Assembly (NCBI GenBank): GCA_024690635.1
Contig: JAILOW010000178.1
Span: 1-13,952 of the forward strand
DNA length: 13,952 bases
DNA from: Butyrivibrio sp.
GTDB taxonomy: Bacteria > Bacillota_A > Clostridia > Lachnospirales > Lachnospiraceae
Direction: 5' to 3'
How positions within the stretch are numbered: the stretch's first letter is position 1; each line of letters begins with the position of its first letter. The translations under genes were made by a program, and so were the position numbers. This document shows, piece after piece, positions 1 to 6,645 of this stretch. A model generated the notes under the pieces. It was not told the origin of the DNA, did no database searches, and saw only the letters and a list, made by a program, of their open reading frames with translations.

Positions 1-561
1 GCTCTCAAGCAGATCAGGACCAAGATAGAGATCCTCAATGAAGAGTTTCAGGAGGTCCACAAATATAACCCCATCGAGCACGTTAAGTCCAGGGTTAAGG
101 TGCCTGAGAGCATTGTAAAAAAGCTAAAGAGAAACGGCTATGAATCCACCATTGAAAATATGGTGCGATATGTGAATGATATAGCAGGTATCCGTATTAT
201 CTGTTCTTTTACCTCGGATATCTACAAGATAGCAGAGATGATCAGCAGCCAAAAGGACATACAGGTGCTGACCGTAAAAGACTATATCATGAATCCCAAG
301 CAAAGCGGTTACAGAAGCTATCATATGATAGTGTCGCTTCCTGTGTATCTGTCTGACAAGATTGTAAACGTAAAAGTTGAGATCCAGATAAGAACTGTAG
401 CCATGGATTTCTGGGCTTCTCTGGAGCACAAGATCCAGTACAAATTCGAAGGCAAAGCTCCGGCGCATATCAATTCAGAGCTGCATGAGTGTGCGGTGAT
501 GGTTTCGAACCTTGATGCCAAGATGCTGTCTCTCAACGAAGAGATCCAGCGCGGAGTCTGA
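1..561 (+). CDS. Small alarmone synthetase (RelQ-like GTP pyrophosphokinase), 5' end outside window
   Basis: The frame is open from base 1, so the gene begins upstream; 186 residues are visible. A GTG at 100 is not a likely start because the coding signal continues before it. The visible part carries RelA/SpoT synthetase motifs: DIAGIRIIC followed by a DIYKIAEMI helix, PKQSGYRSYHMIV, and VEIQIRTVAMDFWASLEHKIQYK near the C-terminus. Such enzymes transfer pyrophosphate from ATP to GDP or GTP to make (p)ppGpp, the stringent-response alarmone, in the cytoplasm. The protein ends shortly after the synthetase core with a short helical tail and has no TGS or ACT domain, so it is a single-domain synthetase rather than long RelA/SpoT. 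An HD hydrolase domain upstream cannot be fully excluded from this window, but the lack of a C-terminal regulatory region makes it unlikely. RelQ versus RelP cannot be settled. Confidence 0.88.
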   Translation, partial: ALKQIRTKIEILNEEFQEVHKYNPIEHVKSRVKVPESIVKKLKRNGYESTIENMVRYVNDIAGIRIICSFTSDIYKIAEMISSQKDIQVLTVKDYIMNPKQSGYRSYHMIVSLPVYLSDKIVNVKVEIQIRTVAMDFWASLEHKIQYKFEGKAPAHINSELHECAVMVSNLDAKMLSLNEEIQRGV

Positions 562-573
562 GATAATAAAAAA

Positions 574-611
574 GCAGTGCACATGTACTGTGCGCTGCGT
601 GAAATTGTTTT
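574..611 (+). terminator. Possible intrinsic terminator after the alarmone synthetase gene
   Basis: A 10-bp stem (574-583 with 589-598, one G-T pair) and a 5-base loop lie 12 bases after the stop codon. The following tract (599-611) contains GAAATTGTTTT, so the U-run is late and interrupted. It is in the right place, but the weak T-tract makes this a moderate call. Confidence 0.5.
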
Positions 612-629
612 AGCTTATTAATGAGGAGT

Positions 630-659
630 GGGTAGGTCGGACAAAAGCCCTTCCTACCC
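630..659. other. Hairpin GGGTAGG/CCTACCC in the 562-866 gap
   Basis: Perfect 7-bp arms (630-636 and 653-659) enclose 16 bases that can partly extend the stem (CGG with CCC-like pairs). No T-run follows (ATTATGAAAA), so it does not look like an intrinsic terminator. Apart from this, the hairpin before it and the promoter near 806-835, the 305-base gap shows nothing I can name. Confidence 0.35.
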
Positions 660-805
660 TATTATGAAAAAATCTATCTTTCATTGTCAGAATAGCCGCA
701 TCAACGACTACTGTATAACTATACAAAGAAAATATGAATAGATTATGAACAAGCCGTAAACAAATGTTGAAAATACCCAATAAATCTTTTTTGGACGATA
801 GAAAC

Positions 806-835
806 TTGTTTAATTTGCATAATAAATGCTATGCT
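806..835 (+). promoter_or_regulatory. Predicted sigma-A promoter (extended -10) for the 867-2932 genes
   Basis: TTGTTT (806-811), an 18-base spacer and TATGCT (830-835), with TG at 827-828 giving an extended -10. The predicted transcription start is near 842, leaving a short leader that carries AAGGAG at 854-859 ahead of the ATG at 867. Confidence 0.5.
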
Positions 836-866
836 ATATTGAAAGCTTATTACAAGGAGAACAAGA

Positions 867-1340
867 ATGGTGGGAGGAAGGATCGTGGATAATTTCATGG
901 ATAAACTGGCTGAAAAGATCAGTTCACAGGACATTATAAGAGCAAATTCACAGGCTGAGACTGCTGAGACCGAGCGTATAAGACAGGAAGCTGAGCAGTA
1001 CAGGATACAGCTTGATGAGATAAAGGAAACAAACAGAGAGTACAAGGAAAAGCTTGATGAGTTCAAGACTAACCTTGATGCTGTTGTCAGCAGGATCGAT
1101 GATAGCGATACCAAGATACACGACGTGGGCGTTCAGATATACAGAAACGTTCAGGCAGTGGTTGAAAAAGGCGATGAAAAGACCGCCGAAGAAATTAAAG
1201 AGATAAACAACAGACTTGAGACTGTTATTGTGTCACTTGATCACAAAAACAGCGCTGTTGTTACGCTTCTTGTCATCACACTTCTGGTGGCCCTTGCGGA
1301 CCTCATATTTAATATACTTATACATTTAGGAATGATCTGA
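867..1340 (+). CDS. Hypothetical coiled-coil protein with C-terminal membrane anchor
   Basis: I do not recognise a named family. The 157-residue product starts at an ATG with AAGGAG 7 bases upstream. Residues about 20-125 are highly charged and rich in Glu, Lys, Asp, Gln and Arg with heptad-like spacing, as in a long coiled coil. Residues about 130-153 (from VVTLLVITLLVALADLIF) form one hydrophobic segment ending four residues before the C-terminus. There is no signal peptide. The layout fits a tail-anchored membrane protein with a cytoplasmic coiled coil, though the orientation is inferred. The stop is 2 bases before the start of the M23 peptidase gene, so the two are probably co-transcribed, and a partner role in envelope synthesis or peptidase control is a reasonable guess only. 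A second in-frame ATG at 897 has no comparable ribosome binding site. Confidence 0.8.
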   Translation: MVGGRIVDNFMDKLAEKISSQDIIRANSQAETAETERIRQEAEQYRIQLDEIKETNREYKEKLDEFKTNLDAVVSRIDDSDTKIHDVGVQIYRNVQAVVEKGDEKTAEEIKEINNRLETVIVSLDHKNSAVVTLLVITLLVALADLIFNILIHLGMI

Positions 1341-1342
1341 TT

Positions 1343-2932
1343 ATGAATTCTCGCAGTACTATTTTTGCACGTAAGATAAAGATATGGTTCTTTCACTCTG
1401 CACTTTTGGTGATAACCGCATGGATACTCTTTATGCCCAGCATGGTTAAATACGAAAAGGGCGGAGACAATATTTTTACAGTAAAACTTAATGACGACAC
1501 GGTAGGCGTTGCCGCCACAAAAGACGAAGCCTATGAAGCCTACAGGAAGGCAAGGAGAGCTGTTTCCAAAGGAAGCGAAGAGCTGGTTCTTTCCAATGCT
1601 GCTCTTTATATTCAGGGAGAAAACGTGCTCTGGGGACAGGTTGATTCTGTTGACGGTATCAGCAAAAAAATGATACAGGTCCTTAAAAACAACGAACGAA
1701 GCACCATGAACAGGGCTTATTCCATCAAGATAAACCAGTTCTCGGTAAATCTTGCCAGCATTAGCGAAGTAATGGAGCTTTTGAATACAGCTCTTTCCAA
1801 TTATGACAGTGATGACCTCTATGACGTGAATCTGGTGCTCGATACAGAGCGTGAAGTAAATGTTCTGACACCTCAGGTGCTCAGCAAGGAAGAGGTTAAA
1901 AAGGCTACAGAGAGTGAGCAGACCAGCATGCCTCAGGCAGGTTTTCAGGCTGAGCTTACCCAGATCGTAGATGAGGCCAAGCCTCTTGCCTATGACAAGG
2001 ACTTCTCCGATTACGATTACGGTCTTATGAGCATGGACTTTGCGGACAAGGTGGAGATCGTTGAGAGCTACCTTCCCGACAGCGAACTTACTGACTTAAA
2101 GGATGCCATTGACGAAGTTACCAAGGATAAAGAGACCAATCAGATCTATGAAGTAAAATCCGGTGATACATTGGGATCCATTGCCCTTGCCTACGGCCTT
2201 ACGGTTGATGATCTTGTTGCCATGAACGAATCCCTTGAAAACGAGAACACCACCATAAGAGTTCAGGATAACCTTATCGTAACAGTTCCTGAGCCTGAGC
2301 TTTCGGTACAATACTCAATCAGGGAGTATTATGAGGAAGACTACGAGGCAGAGGTTCAGTACGTGGATAACGATTCCTGGTACACCACTCAGACCAAGGT
2401 CCTTCAGGAGCCTTCAGCAGGACACAGAAAAGTTGTCGCCCTCATCAATTATACAGACAGCAGTGAGGACGGCAGAGAGATAGAAAAAGAGGAAATAACA
2501 TACAAGGCGGTTCCCAAGATAGTAGAGAGAGGAACCATTGTACCTCCCACATACATTAAGCCTATTTCCGGCGGAAGACTTACTTCCGGTTTCGGAAAGA
2601 GAAACCGTCCCACCAGAGGCGCCAGCACCTATCATAAAGGTGTTGACTGGGCTACGCCTGTAGGTACTTCGGTTTCAGCATCCTCATCCGGTGTTGTTAC
2701 ACGAGCAGGTTGGGGAAGCGGATACGGTTACTGCGTGTATATCAAGCATCCCGATGGCAAGGAGACCAGATACGGACACCTGTCCAAGGTCCTTGTTTCG
2801 GTTGGACAGTCTGTAAATCAGGGACAGAGGATTGCCCTTTCGGGTAATACCGGTGTGTCCACGGGACCTCACCTTCATTTCGAGATCCTGGTGGGCGGAT
2901 CACAGGTAAATCCGCTTAATTACTTGAACTGA
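1343..2932 (+). CDS. Membrane-anchored LysM-G5-M23 peptidoglycan endopeptidase
   Basis: The 529-residue protein has an uncleaved-looking membrane helix at about 14-33, then an extracytoplasmic region of unclear fold (about 40-265). It continues with a LysM motif at about 269-317 (YEVKSGDTLGSIA), a G5-like domain at about 318-400 and a C-terminal M23 (LytM) peptidase domain at about 407-528. The zinc ligands look complete: HKGVD supplies H431 and D435, and HLHFE supplies H510 and H512. M23 enzymes cut peptide cross-links in peptidoglycan, while LysM and G5 bind wall glycans. With those ligands intact it is probably active, unlike degenerate LytM regulators. It begins 2 bases after the coiled-coil gene, with AGGA inside that gene's 3' end. 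The neighbouring murA strengthens the cell-wall link. SpoIIQ-like peptidases are alternatives, but the G5 and LysM domains favour a general wall hydrolase. Confidence 0.9.
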   Translation: MNSRSTIFARKIKIWFFHSALLVITAWILFMPSMVKYEKGGDNIFTVKLNDDTVGVAATKDEAYEAYRKARRAVSKGSEELVLSNAALYIQGENVLWGQVDSVDGISKKMIQVLKNNERSTMNRAYSIKINQFSVNLASISEVMELLNTALSNYDSDDLYDVNLVLDTEREVNVLTPQVLSKEEVKKATESEQTSMPQAGFQAELTQIVDEAKPLAYDKDFSDYDYGLMSMDFADKVEIVESYLPDSELTDLKDAIDEVTKDKETNQIYEVKSGDTLGSIALAYGLTVDDLVAMNESLENENTTIRVQDNLIVTVPEPELSVQYSIREYYEEDYEAEVQYVDNDSWYTTQTKVLQEPSAGHRKVVALINYTDSSEDGREIEKEEITYKAVPKIVERGTIVPPTYIKPISGGRLTSGFGKRNRPTRGASTYHKGVDWATPVGTSVSASSSGVVTRAGWGSGYGYCVYIKHPDGKETRYGHLSKVLVSVGQSVNQGQRIALSGNTGVSTGPHLHFEILVGGSQVNPLNYLN

Positions 2933-2940
2933 TGGCTTGT

Positions 2941-2969
2941 TTTACAAATGATTTTTATTGTGGTATAAC
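2941..2969 (+). promoter_or_regulatory. Predicted extended -10 promoter for murA
   Basis: TTTACA (2941-2946), a 17-base spacer and TATAAC (2964-2969), with TG at 2961-2962. The predicted start is near 2976, only about 12 bases before the murA ATG at 2988, so the leader would be short but would still include the GAGG ribosome binding site (2978-2981). Confidence 0.5.
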
Positions 2970-2987
2970 TATCCTGCGAGGTTTACT

Positions 2988-4277
2988 ATGGATAAATATG
3001 TTATAAAAGGCGGTAATCCTCTCGTGGGCGAAGTAGAGATCGGAGGTGCGAAAAATGCTGCACTTGCCATCCTTGCTGCTGCGACCATGACTGATGAAAC
3101 CGTCTATATAGATAATATGCCGGATGCTTCGGATACCAATGCCATGTTACAGGCCATCGAGAGTATAGGTGCTTTCGTGGAACGTACTGGCAGACATTCT
3201 GTCAAGATAAACGCTTCACAGATCCGGGAATATACAATTGACAACGATTATATCAAAAAGATAAGAGCAGGCTATTACCTCCTCGGAGCCCTTCTTGGCA
3301 AGTACAGAAGTGCAGGAGTGGCGCTTCCCGGAGGATGCCACATAGGACTTCGCCCTATCGACCAGCATATTAAAGGATTCACAGCCCTGGGTGCCAAGGT
3401 TTCCATTCAGGGTATTATCTGTGCAGAGGCTGAAAAGCTTGTGGGCAGTCATATTTACCTTGATGTAGTCAGTGTAGGTGCCACCATCAATATCATGATG
3501 GCTGCGGCCATGGCTGAGGGCAAGACCATCATTGAGAACGCAGCCAAGGAACCCCATGTGGTTGATATGGCCAACTTCCTTAACAGTATGGGAGCTGACA
3601 TCAAGGGAGCAGGTACTGATGTTATCAGGATCCGCGGCGTTGAAAAACTCCACGGTACAGAGTACACCATCATTCCCGATCAGATAGAGGCTGGCACATT
3701 CATGCTGGCAGCTGCGGCTACCAAAGGTGACATAACCATCAAGAACGTTATTCCCAAGCACCTTGAGTCCATAAGTGCCAAACTTATTGAGATGGGATGC
3801 CAGATCCACGAGTCTGACGATGCAGTCAGAGTGGTTGCCACCAAGAGACTTCAGAATACTCATGTAAAGACTCTTCCCTATCCCGGATATCCTACGGATA
3901 TGCAGCCTCAGATAACTGTGGCTCTGGGACTGGCAAGCGGTATCAGTATCGTTACCGAGAGTATTTTTGAGAGCAGATTCAAATATGTTGATGAGCTTAC
4001 CAGAATGGGAGCAAACATCAAGGTTGAGGGCAGCACAGCCATTATAGAGGGCGTTGAGCGTTACACCGGCGCAACAGTTTCAGCTCCGGATTTAAGAGCA
4101 GGAGCGGCACTTGTAATAGCAGCCCTTACAGCGGAAGGCTATTCCACTGTTGAGGATATCAAGTATATTGAGAGAGGCTACGAGGACTTTGATGTGAAAC
4201 TCAGAGAACTTGGAGCTCAGATAGAAAAAGTCGATTCCGACAGAGAGATTCAGAAATTCAAAATGAAACATGCATAA
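2988..4277 (+). CDS. murA: UDP-N-acetylglucosamine 1-carboxyvinyltransferase (MurA)
   Basis: MurA transfers enolpyruvate from PEP to UDP-GlcNAc, the first committed step of peptidoglycan synthesis, in the cytoplasm. The 429-residue length is normal for the family. Key residues are present: K22-N23 in GGAKNAAL, the PEP-binding Cys C117 in PGGCHIGLRP, D304 in YPTDMQ, and an Arg at about 370 in DLRAGAAL. Because the Cys is kept rather than replaced by Asp, the enzyme is expected to be sensitive to fosfomycin (from family knowledge). I chose the ATG at 2988 over an in-frame TTG at 2958, because GAGG lies 6 bases upstream and the protein then starts MDKYVIKGG, as homologues do. Many Firmicutes carry two MurA paralogues, and I cannot say which this is. 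A strong terminator follows directly. Confidence 0.97.
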   Translation: MDKYVIKGGNPLVGEVEIGGAKNAALAILAAATMTDETVYIDNMPDASDTNAMLQAIESIGAFVERTGRHSVKINASQIREYTIDNDYIKKIRAGYYLLGALLGKYRSAGVALPGGCHIGLRPIDQHIKGFTALGAKVSIQGIICAEAEKLVGSHIYLDVVSVGATINIMMAAAMAEGKTIIENAAKEPHVVDMANFLNSMGADIKGAGTDVIRIRGVEKLHGTEYTIIPDQIEAGTFMLAAAATKGDITIKNVIPKHLESISAKLIEMGCQIHESDDAVRVVATKRLQNTHVKTLPYPGYPTDMQPQITVALGLASGISIVTESIFESRFKYVDELTRMGANIKVEGSTAIIEGVERYTGATVSAPDLRAGAALVIAALTAEGYSTVEDIKYIERGYEDFDVKLRELGAQIEKVDSDREIQKFKMKHA

Positions 4278-4309
4278 AAAAGGAAGCCAATGGCTTCCTT
4301 TTATTTTTT
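4276..4309. terminator. Bidirectional intrinsic terminator between murA and the HD-GYP gene
   Basis: GGAAGCC (4282-4288) pairs with GGCTTCC (4292-4298), and the stem extends through AAAA/TTTT on either side. A run of six A lies on the left (4276-4281) and a T-rich tract on the right (4299-4309), so it can end transcripts from both convergent genes. It overlaps the murA stop region and reaches the stop codon of the minus-strand gene. Confidence 0.9.
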
Positions 4310-5393
4310 ATATTATTTCCTGAATATATACACCCGGGCATTTGCTCAGATCGATGTAGTCGTTTCCGACCTTTATGGTAGGTCTTGAAAGACAGTTTGA
4401 ATTGATGAATATGATCTCTCCGATCTCGCCTGTGTTGAGCCTTACGGTATTGGTAAGGTAAGTGTTCACTATGTTATTAAGAAATGCAAGGATCATCTCG
4501 GGATCGTATTTCTGGAAGCCTTCGTCCTCGAACATTGAGATTGCGATGAAGGGACACAGGGGGCCTCTGTAGTAGCGGGCGCTTGTCATGGCATCATATA
4601 CATCCGCAATGGCAACCGCTTTTGCAAACTTGTCTATCTGCGGACCGCGAAGCCTGAGAGGATATCCTGTTCCGTCGCATCTTTCGTGATGCATGAGAGC
4701 TGCGTTTTTAACATGGACATTCAGGTTCAGGTCATGAATAGCCTCATAGCCCTTTTGAGGATGAGTCTTGATAATGGCATATTCCTCATCCGTAAGCTGT
4801 CCGGGTTTTGTGATGATGGAATCCGGGATAAGAAGCTTTCCTATGTCATGGAAAAGACCTGCCTGCGTGGCAAGCTCCACTTCCAATTCGTCCCACTTAA
4901 GCCACTGGGCAAGGATATTGGTTATGAGAGCCACGTTGATACAGTGAGTGTAGGTGGCATCATCATAGAGCCTCAGATTGTGGAGCATATCAAAGATATT
5001 GGAGGCTGTCTTTCCTTTACCCAACAGAGAGTAGATGGGTGTCATCATCTCATCCAGGTCAAGCTCTTTGTTGTTTTCAAGAATATCTTTTATGGTGTGT
5101 TCAAATCTGGAAGCACACTGCTCGAAATCCTTTTTGAATTCCTTGAATTCTTCTGATTGTTTGAGACGTTCGGAATACGTAAGGCTTTCACTTTCCTGAA
5201 CAGAAACCGTAACGGTCTCCACAGGAGCATCTTCAACCAAAACATCAATGATGGAATAAAATGCAAGTCTTGCGATGTCTTTCTCGTCCAGAACAGTTCC
5301 CTTATCAAGAAGCTTGATGCTGGAATCGTAGGAGTTGACGTCATTAGCCAGTATCATTCCCGGTAAGAGTTTTTTCGTAATAACTCTTCTCAT
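4308..5393 (-). CDS. HD-GYP domain protein, probable cyclic-di-GMP phosphodiesterase
   Basis: The 361-residue cytoplasmic protein has a poorly conserved N-terminal region (1-60, beginning RRVITKKLLPGMILANDV, resembling the short beta-rich domain often placed before HD-GYP). A charged helical linker spans about 75-115 and an HD-GYP domain about 125-310. HD-GYP hallmarks are visible: H150, HDIGK (H182, D183, K186), H211, HHERCDGTGYP (H235, H236, GYP at 243-245) and D264. Such enzymes hydrolyse c-di-GMP to pGpG or GMP and usually lower c-di-GMP levels, affecting motility and attachment. A further C-terminal part of about 50 residues (from about 315) may be a small beta domain. There is no receiver or membrane segment. 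The start has GAGGG just upstream (5398-5402). The gene stands alone, convergent with murA and divergent from ribU. Confidence 0.92.
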   Translation of the reverse strand: MRRVITKKLLPGMILANDVNSYDSSIKLLDKGTVLDEKDIARLAFYSIIDVLVEDAPVETVTVSVQESESLTYSERLKQSEEFKEFKKDFEQCASRFEHTIKDILENNKELDLDEMMTPIYSLLGKGKTASNIFDMLHNLRLYDDATYTHCINVALITNILAQWLKWDELEVELATQAGLFHDIGKLLIPDSIITKPGQLTDEEYAIIKTHPQKGYEAIHDLNLNVHVKNAALMHHERCDGTGYPLRLRGPQIDKFAKAVAIADVYDAMTSARYYRGPLCPFIAISMFEDEGFQKYDPEMILAFLNNIVNTYLTNTVRLNTGEIGEIIFINSNCLSRPTIKVGNDYIDLSKCPGVYIQEII

Positions 5394-5432
5394 ATAACCC
5401 TCAAATATTTACGCAAACGCGCATAATAATTA

Positions 5433-5461
5433 ATTATAATTTCGCAAAATTGGATTGTCAA
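5433..5461 (-). promoter_or_regulatory. Perfect-consensus sigma-A promoter for the HD-GYP gene
   Basis: On the minus strand, TTGACA (complement of 5456-5461), a 17-base spacer and TATAAT (complement of 5433-5438). Both hexamers and the spacing match the housekeeping consensus exactly. The predicted transcription start near 5427 leaves a leader of about 34 bases. Confidence 0.85.
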
Positions 5462-5468
5462 ACAAAGC

Positions 5469-5497
5469 TTGACACAGAGCACATCTGAGAATAACAT
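5469..5497 (+). promoter_or_regulatory. Sigma-A promoter for the FMN riboswitch-ribU transcript
   Basis: TTGACA (5469-5474), a 17-base spacer and TAACAT (5492-5497). The predicted start near 5504 places the riboswitch at the very 5' end of the transcript. Only 7 bases separate its -35 element from that of the divergent HD-GYP promoter. Confidence 0.8.
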
Positions 5498-5512
5498 ATA
5501 TGTATAAATATA

Positions 5513-5624
5513 ATTCTTCGGGGCAGGGTGAGATTCCCAACCGGCGGTATAGTCCGCGACCCGCTTAGGCGGCTGATTTGGTGAGATTCCAAAACCGACA
5601 GTAAAGTCTGGATGAGAGAAGAAT
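5513..5624 (+). ncRNA. FMN riboswitch (RFN element)
   Basis: Conserved RFN blocks occur in order: P1 ATTCTTC (5513-5519), GGGCAGGGTG (5521-5530), CCGGCGGT (5541-5548), the CCGCGACCCGC stretch, a GGTGAGATTCC repeat of the core near 5580, ACCGACAGT (5594-5602), AGTCTGGATGAGAG, and the closing P1 strand GAAGAAT (5618-5624). The aptamer binds flavin mononucleotide. A terminator follows at once, so FMN is expected to switch off ribU by premature termination when flavin is plentiful (established for this class, inferred here). Confidence 0.97.
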
Positions 5625-5650
5625 GCACATTGGTTTTTATTTTGCATGCC

Positions 5651-5681
5651 CCCGGATCATATTTTGGTTCCGGGATTTTTT
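5651..5681 (+). terminator. Riboswitch-controlled terminator in the ribU leader
   Basis: CCCGGA (5651-5656) pairs with TCCGGG (5669-5674), followed by a run of six T (5676-5681). It lies 26 bases after the aptamer and 55 bases before the ribU start, as expected for an OFF-switch expression platform. Confidence 0.85.
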
Positions 5682-5736
5682 ATTGCTTTTTAATGCAGTC
5701 TCCATGTGTATCCTCCCCCGACAAAAGGAGGAAGAA

Positions 5737-6516
5737 ATGAACGAAACAACATCAATCTTTGAGGTGATCAGAAACAACGCAGGCCACTTTGCCGCACTGG
5801 TCATACTCATCCTTGTCGCTTTTGCGATCACAACCTTCGCGGAGAGAAAAGCTATGGCCCGCGAACAGGAGCAGACAGGACATGCTGAAAAGCTGTTCAG
5901 CATCCGCAAGATCACCATTATCGGTGTATTTTCAGCAATCTCATTTGTACTGATGCTTCTTGAATTCCCGCTTCCCTTTGCACCTTCATTTTACAAATTC
6001 GATTTCAGCGATGTTCCCGCACTTATCGGTGGATTTGCTGCAGGCCCTATGGTTGCTGTAATGATCGAGTTCATCAAGGTTCTTTTGAACATTGTTCTTC
6101 AGGGAACAACCTCGGGATTTGTCGGTGAGATAGCAAACTTTGTTGTAGGTGCAGCTTTCGTGGTTCCCGCAACCATCATTTACAGATTTAAAAAGACCAG
6201 AAAGGTTGCTCTTATCAGCTGTCTTACAGGTACAGTCTGCATCACTCTTGTGGGAGCTCTTTTAAATGCATACTTCCTGCTTCCTGCTTATGCAGTAATG
6301 TTCGGAAGCGGCGTTGATGCTTTTGTAGCTATGGGATCAGCCATCAATCCTGCTGTATCCAATGTGTTTACCTTCTGTGCACTCTGCGTTGCACCCTTTA
6401 ACCTTGTTAAGGGAGTTGCAGACAGCGCCATCACTTTCCTTGTATACAAACAGCTCAGCCCTATCCTTAAGGCTGACGGTTTCAAGGGAGTAGCCAAGAA
6501 AACAGCAGAAGCTTAA
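5737..6516 (+). CDS. ribU: Riboflavin ECF transporter S component (RibU)
   Basis: RibU is the membrane substrate-binding subunit of an energy-coupling factor transporter and imports riboflavin using a shared EcfAA'T module, which is not encoded here. Identification rests on the FMN riboswitch upstream and on the RibU signature FYKFDFSDVPALIGGFAAGP (residues 85-104), followed by EFIKVLLN and several hydrophobic helices. The ATG at 5737 has AGGAGG 5 bases upstream. A longer frame opening at 5623 would begin inside the riboswitch and pass through the terminator, so it is rejected. At 259 residues the protein is longer than many RibU proteins. An additional N-terminal helix (about 18-34) and a charged linker (about 35-55) come before the S-component core, which starts near 57. 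The gene is monocistronic, with a terminator after it. Confidence 0.93.
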   Translation: MNETTSIFEVIRNNAGHFAALVILILVAFAITTFAERKAMAREQEQTGHAEKLFSIRKITIIGVFSAISFVLMLLEFPLPFAPSFYKFDFSDVPALIGGFAAGPMVAVMIEFIKVLLNIVLQGTTSGFVGEIANFVVGAAFVVPATIIYRFKKTRKVALISCLTGTVCITLVGALLNAYFLLPAYAVMFGSGVDAFVAMGSAINPAVSNVFTFCALCVAPFNLVKGVADSAITFLVYKQLSPILKADGFKGVAKKTAEA

Positions 6517-6552
6517 ATTCCAAATGAATATTGTGAGATGAACAGATAGAAG

Positions 6553-6581
6553 GCCCTCCATTCGTGGAGGGCTGTTTCTTT
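6553..6581 (+). terminator. Intrinsic terminator after ribU
   Basis: GCCCTCCA (6553-6560) and TGGAGGGC (6565-6572) form a perfect 8-bp stem closed by a TTCG tetraloop, followed by TGTTTCTTT. It ends the ribU transcript and isolates it from the tsaE run. Confidence 0.88.
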
Positions 6582-6587
6582 ATATAT

Positions 6588-6618
6588 CCTTAAATCCACA
6601 GATATGGTATATTTAAGG
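6588..6618. promoter_or_regulatory. Inverted repeat over a candidate tsaE promoter
   Basis: CCTTAAAT (6588-6595) and ATTTAAGG (6611-6618) are perfect 8-base inverted repeats 15 bases apart. The right arm overlaps a candidate extended -10 (TG at 6605-6606, TATATT at 6608-6613) that has no convincing -35. The arrangement could be an operator. A chance AT-rich repeat is also possible. Confidence 0.4.
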
Positions 6619-6645
6619 GTGGAAGAAAAGTCAGTGAGGTTTGCC

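Noticed and set aside
2958..2987. TTG start giving MurA ten more residues
   Set aside because: It overlaps the predicted promoter, has no ribosome binding site and adds residues homologues lack.
3216..3863. Minus-strand open frame of 215 codons inside murA
   Set aside because: murA is unambiguous on the + strand. The reverse frame shows no domain and has no promoter or ribosome binding site.
5623..5736. Possible 38-residue N-terminal extension of RibU
   Set aside because: It would start at the last bases of the riboswitch and be translated through the terminator. The AGGAGG-ATG at 5737 explains the start.
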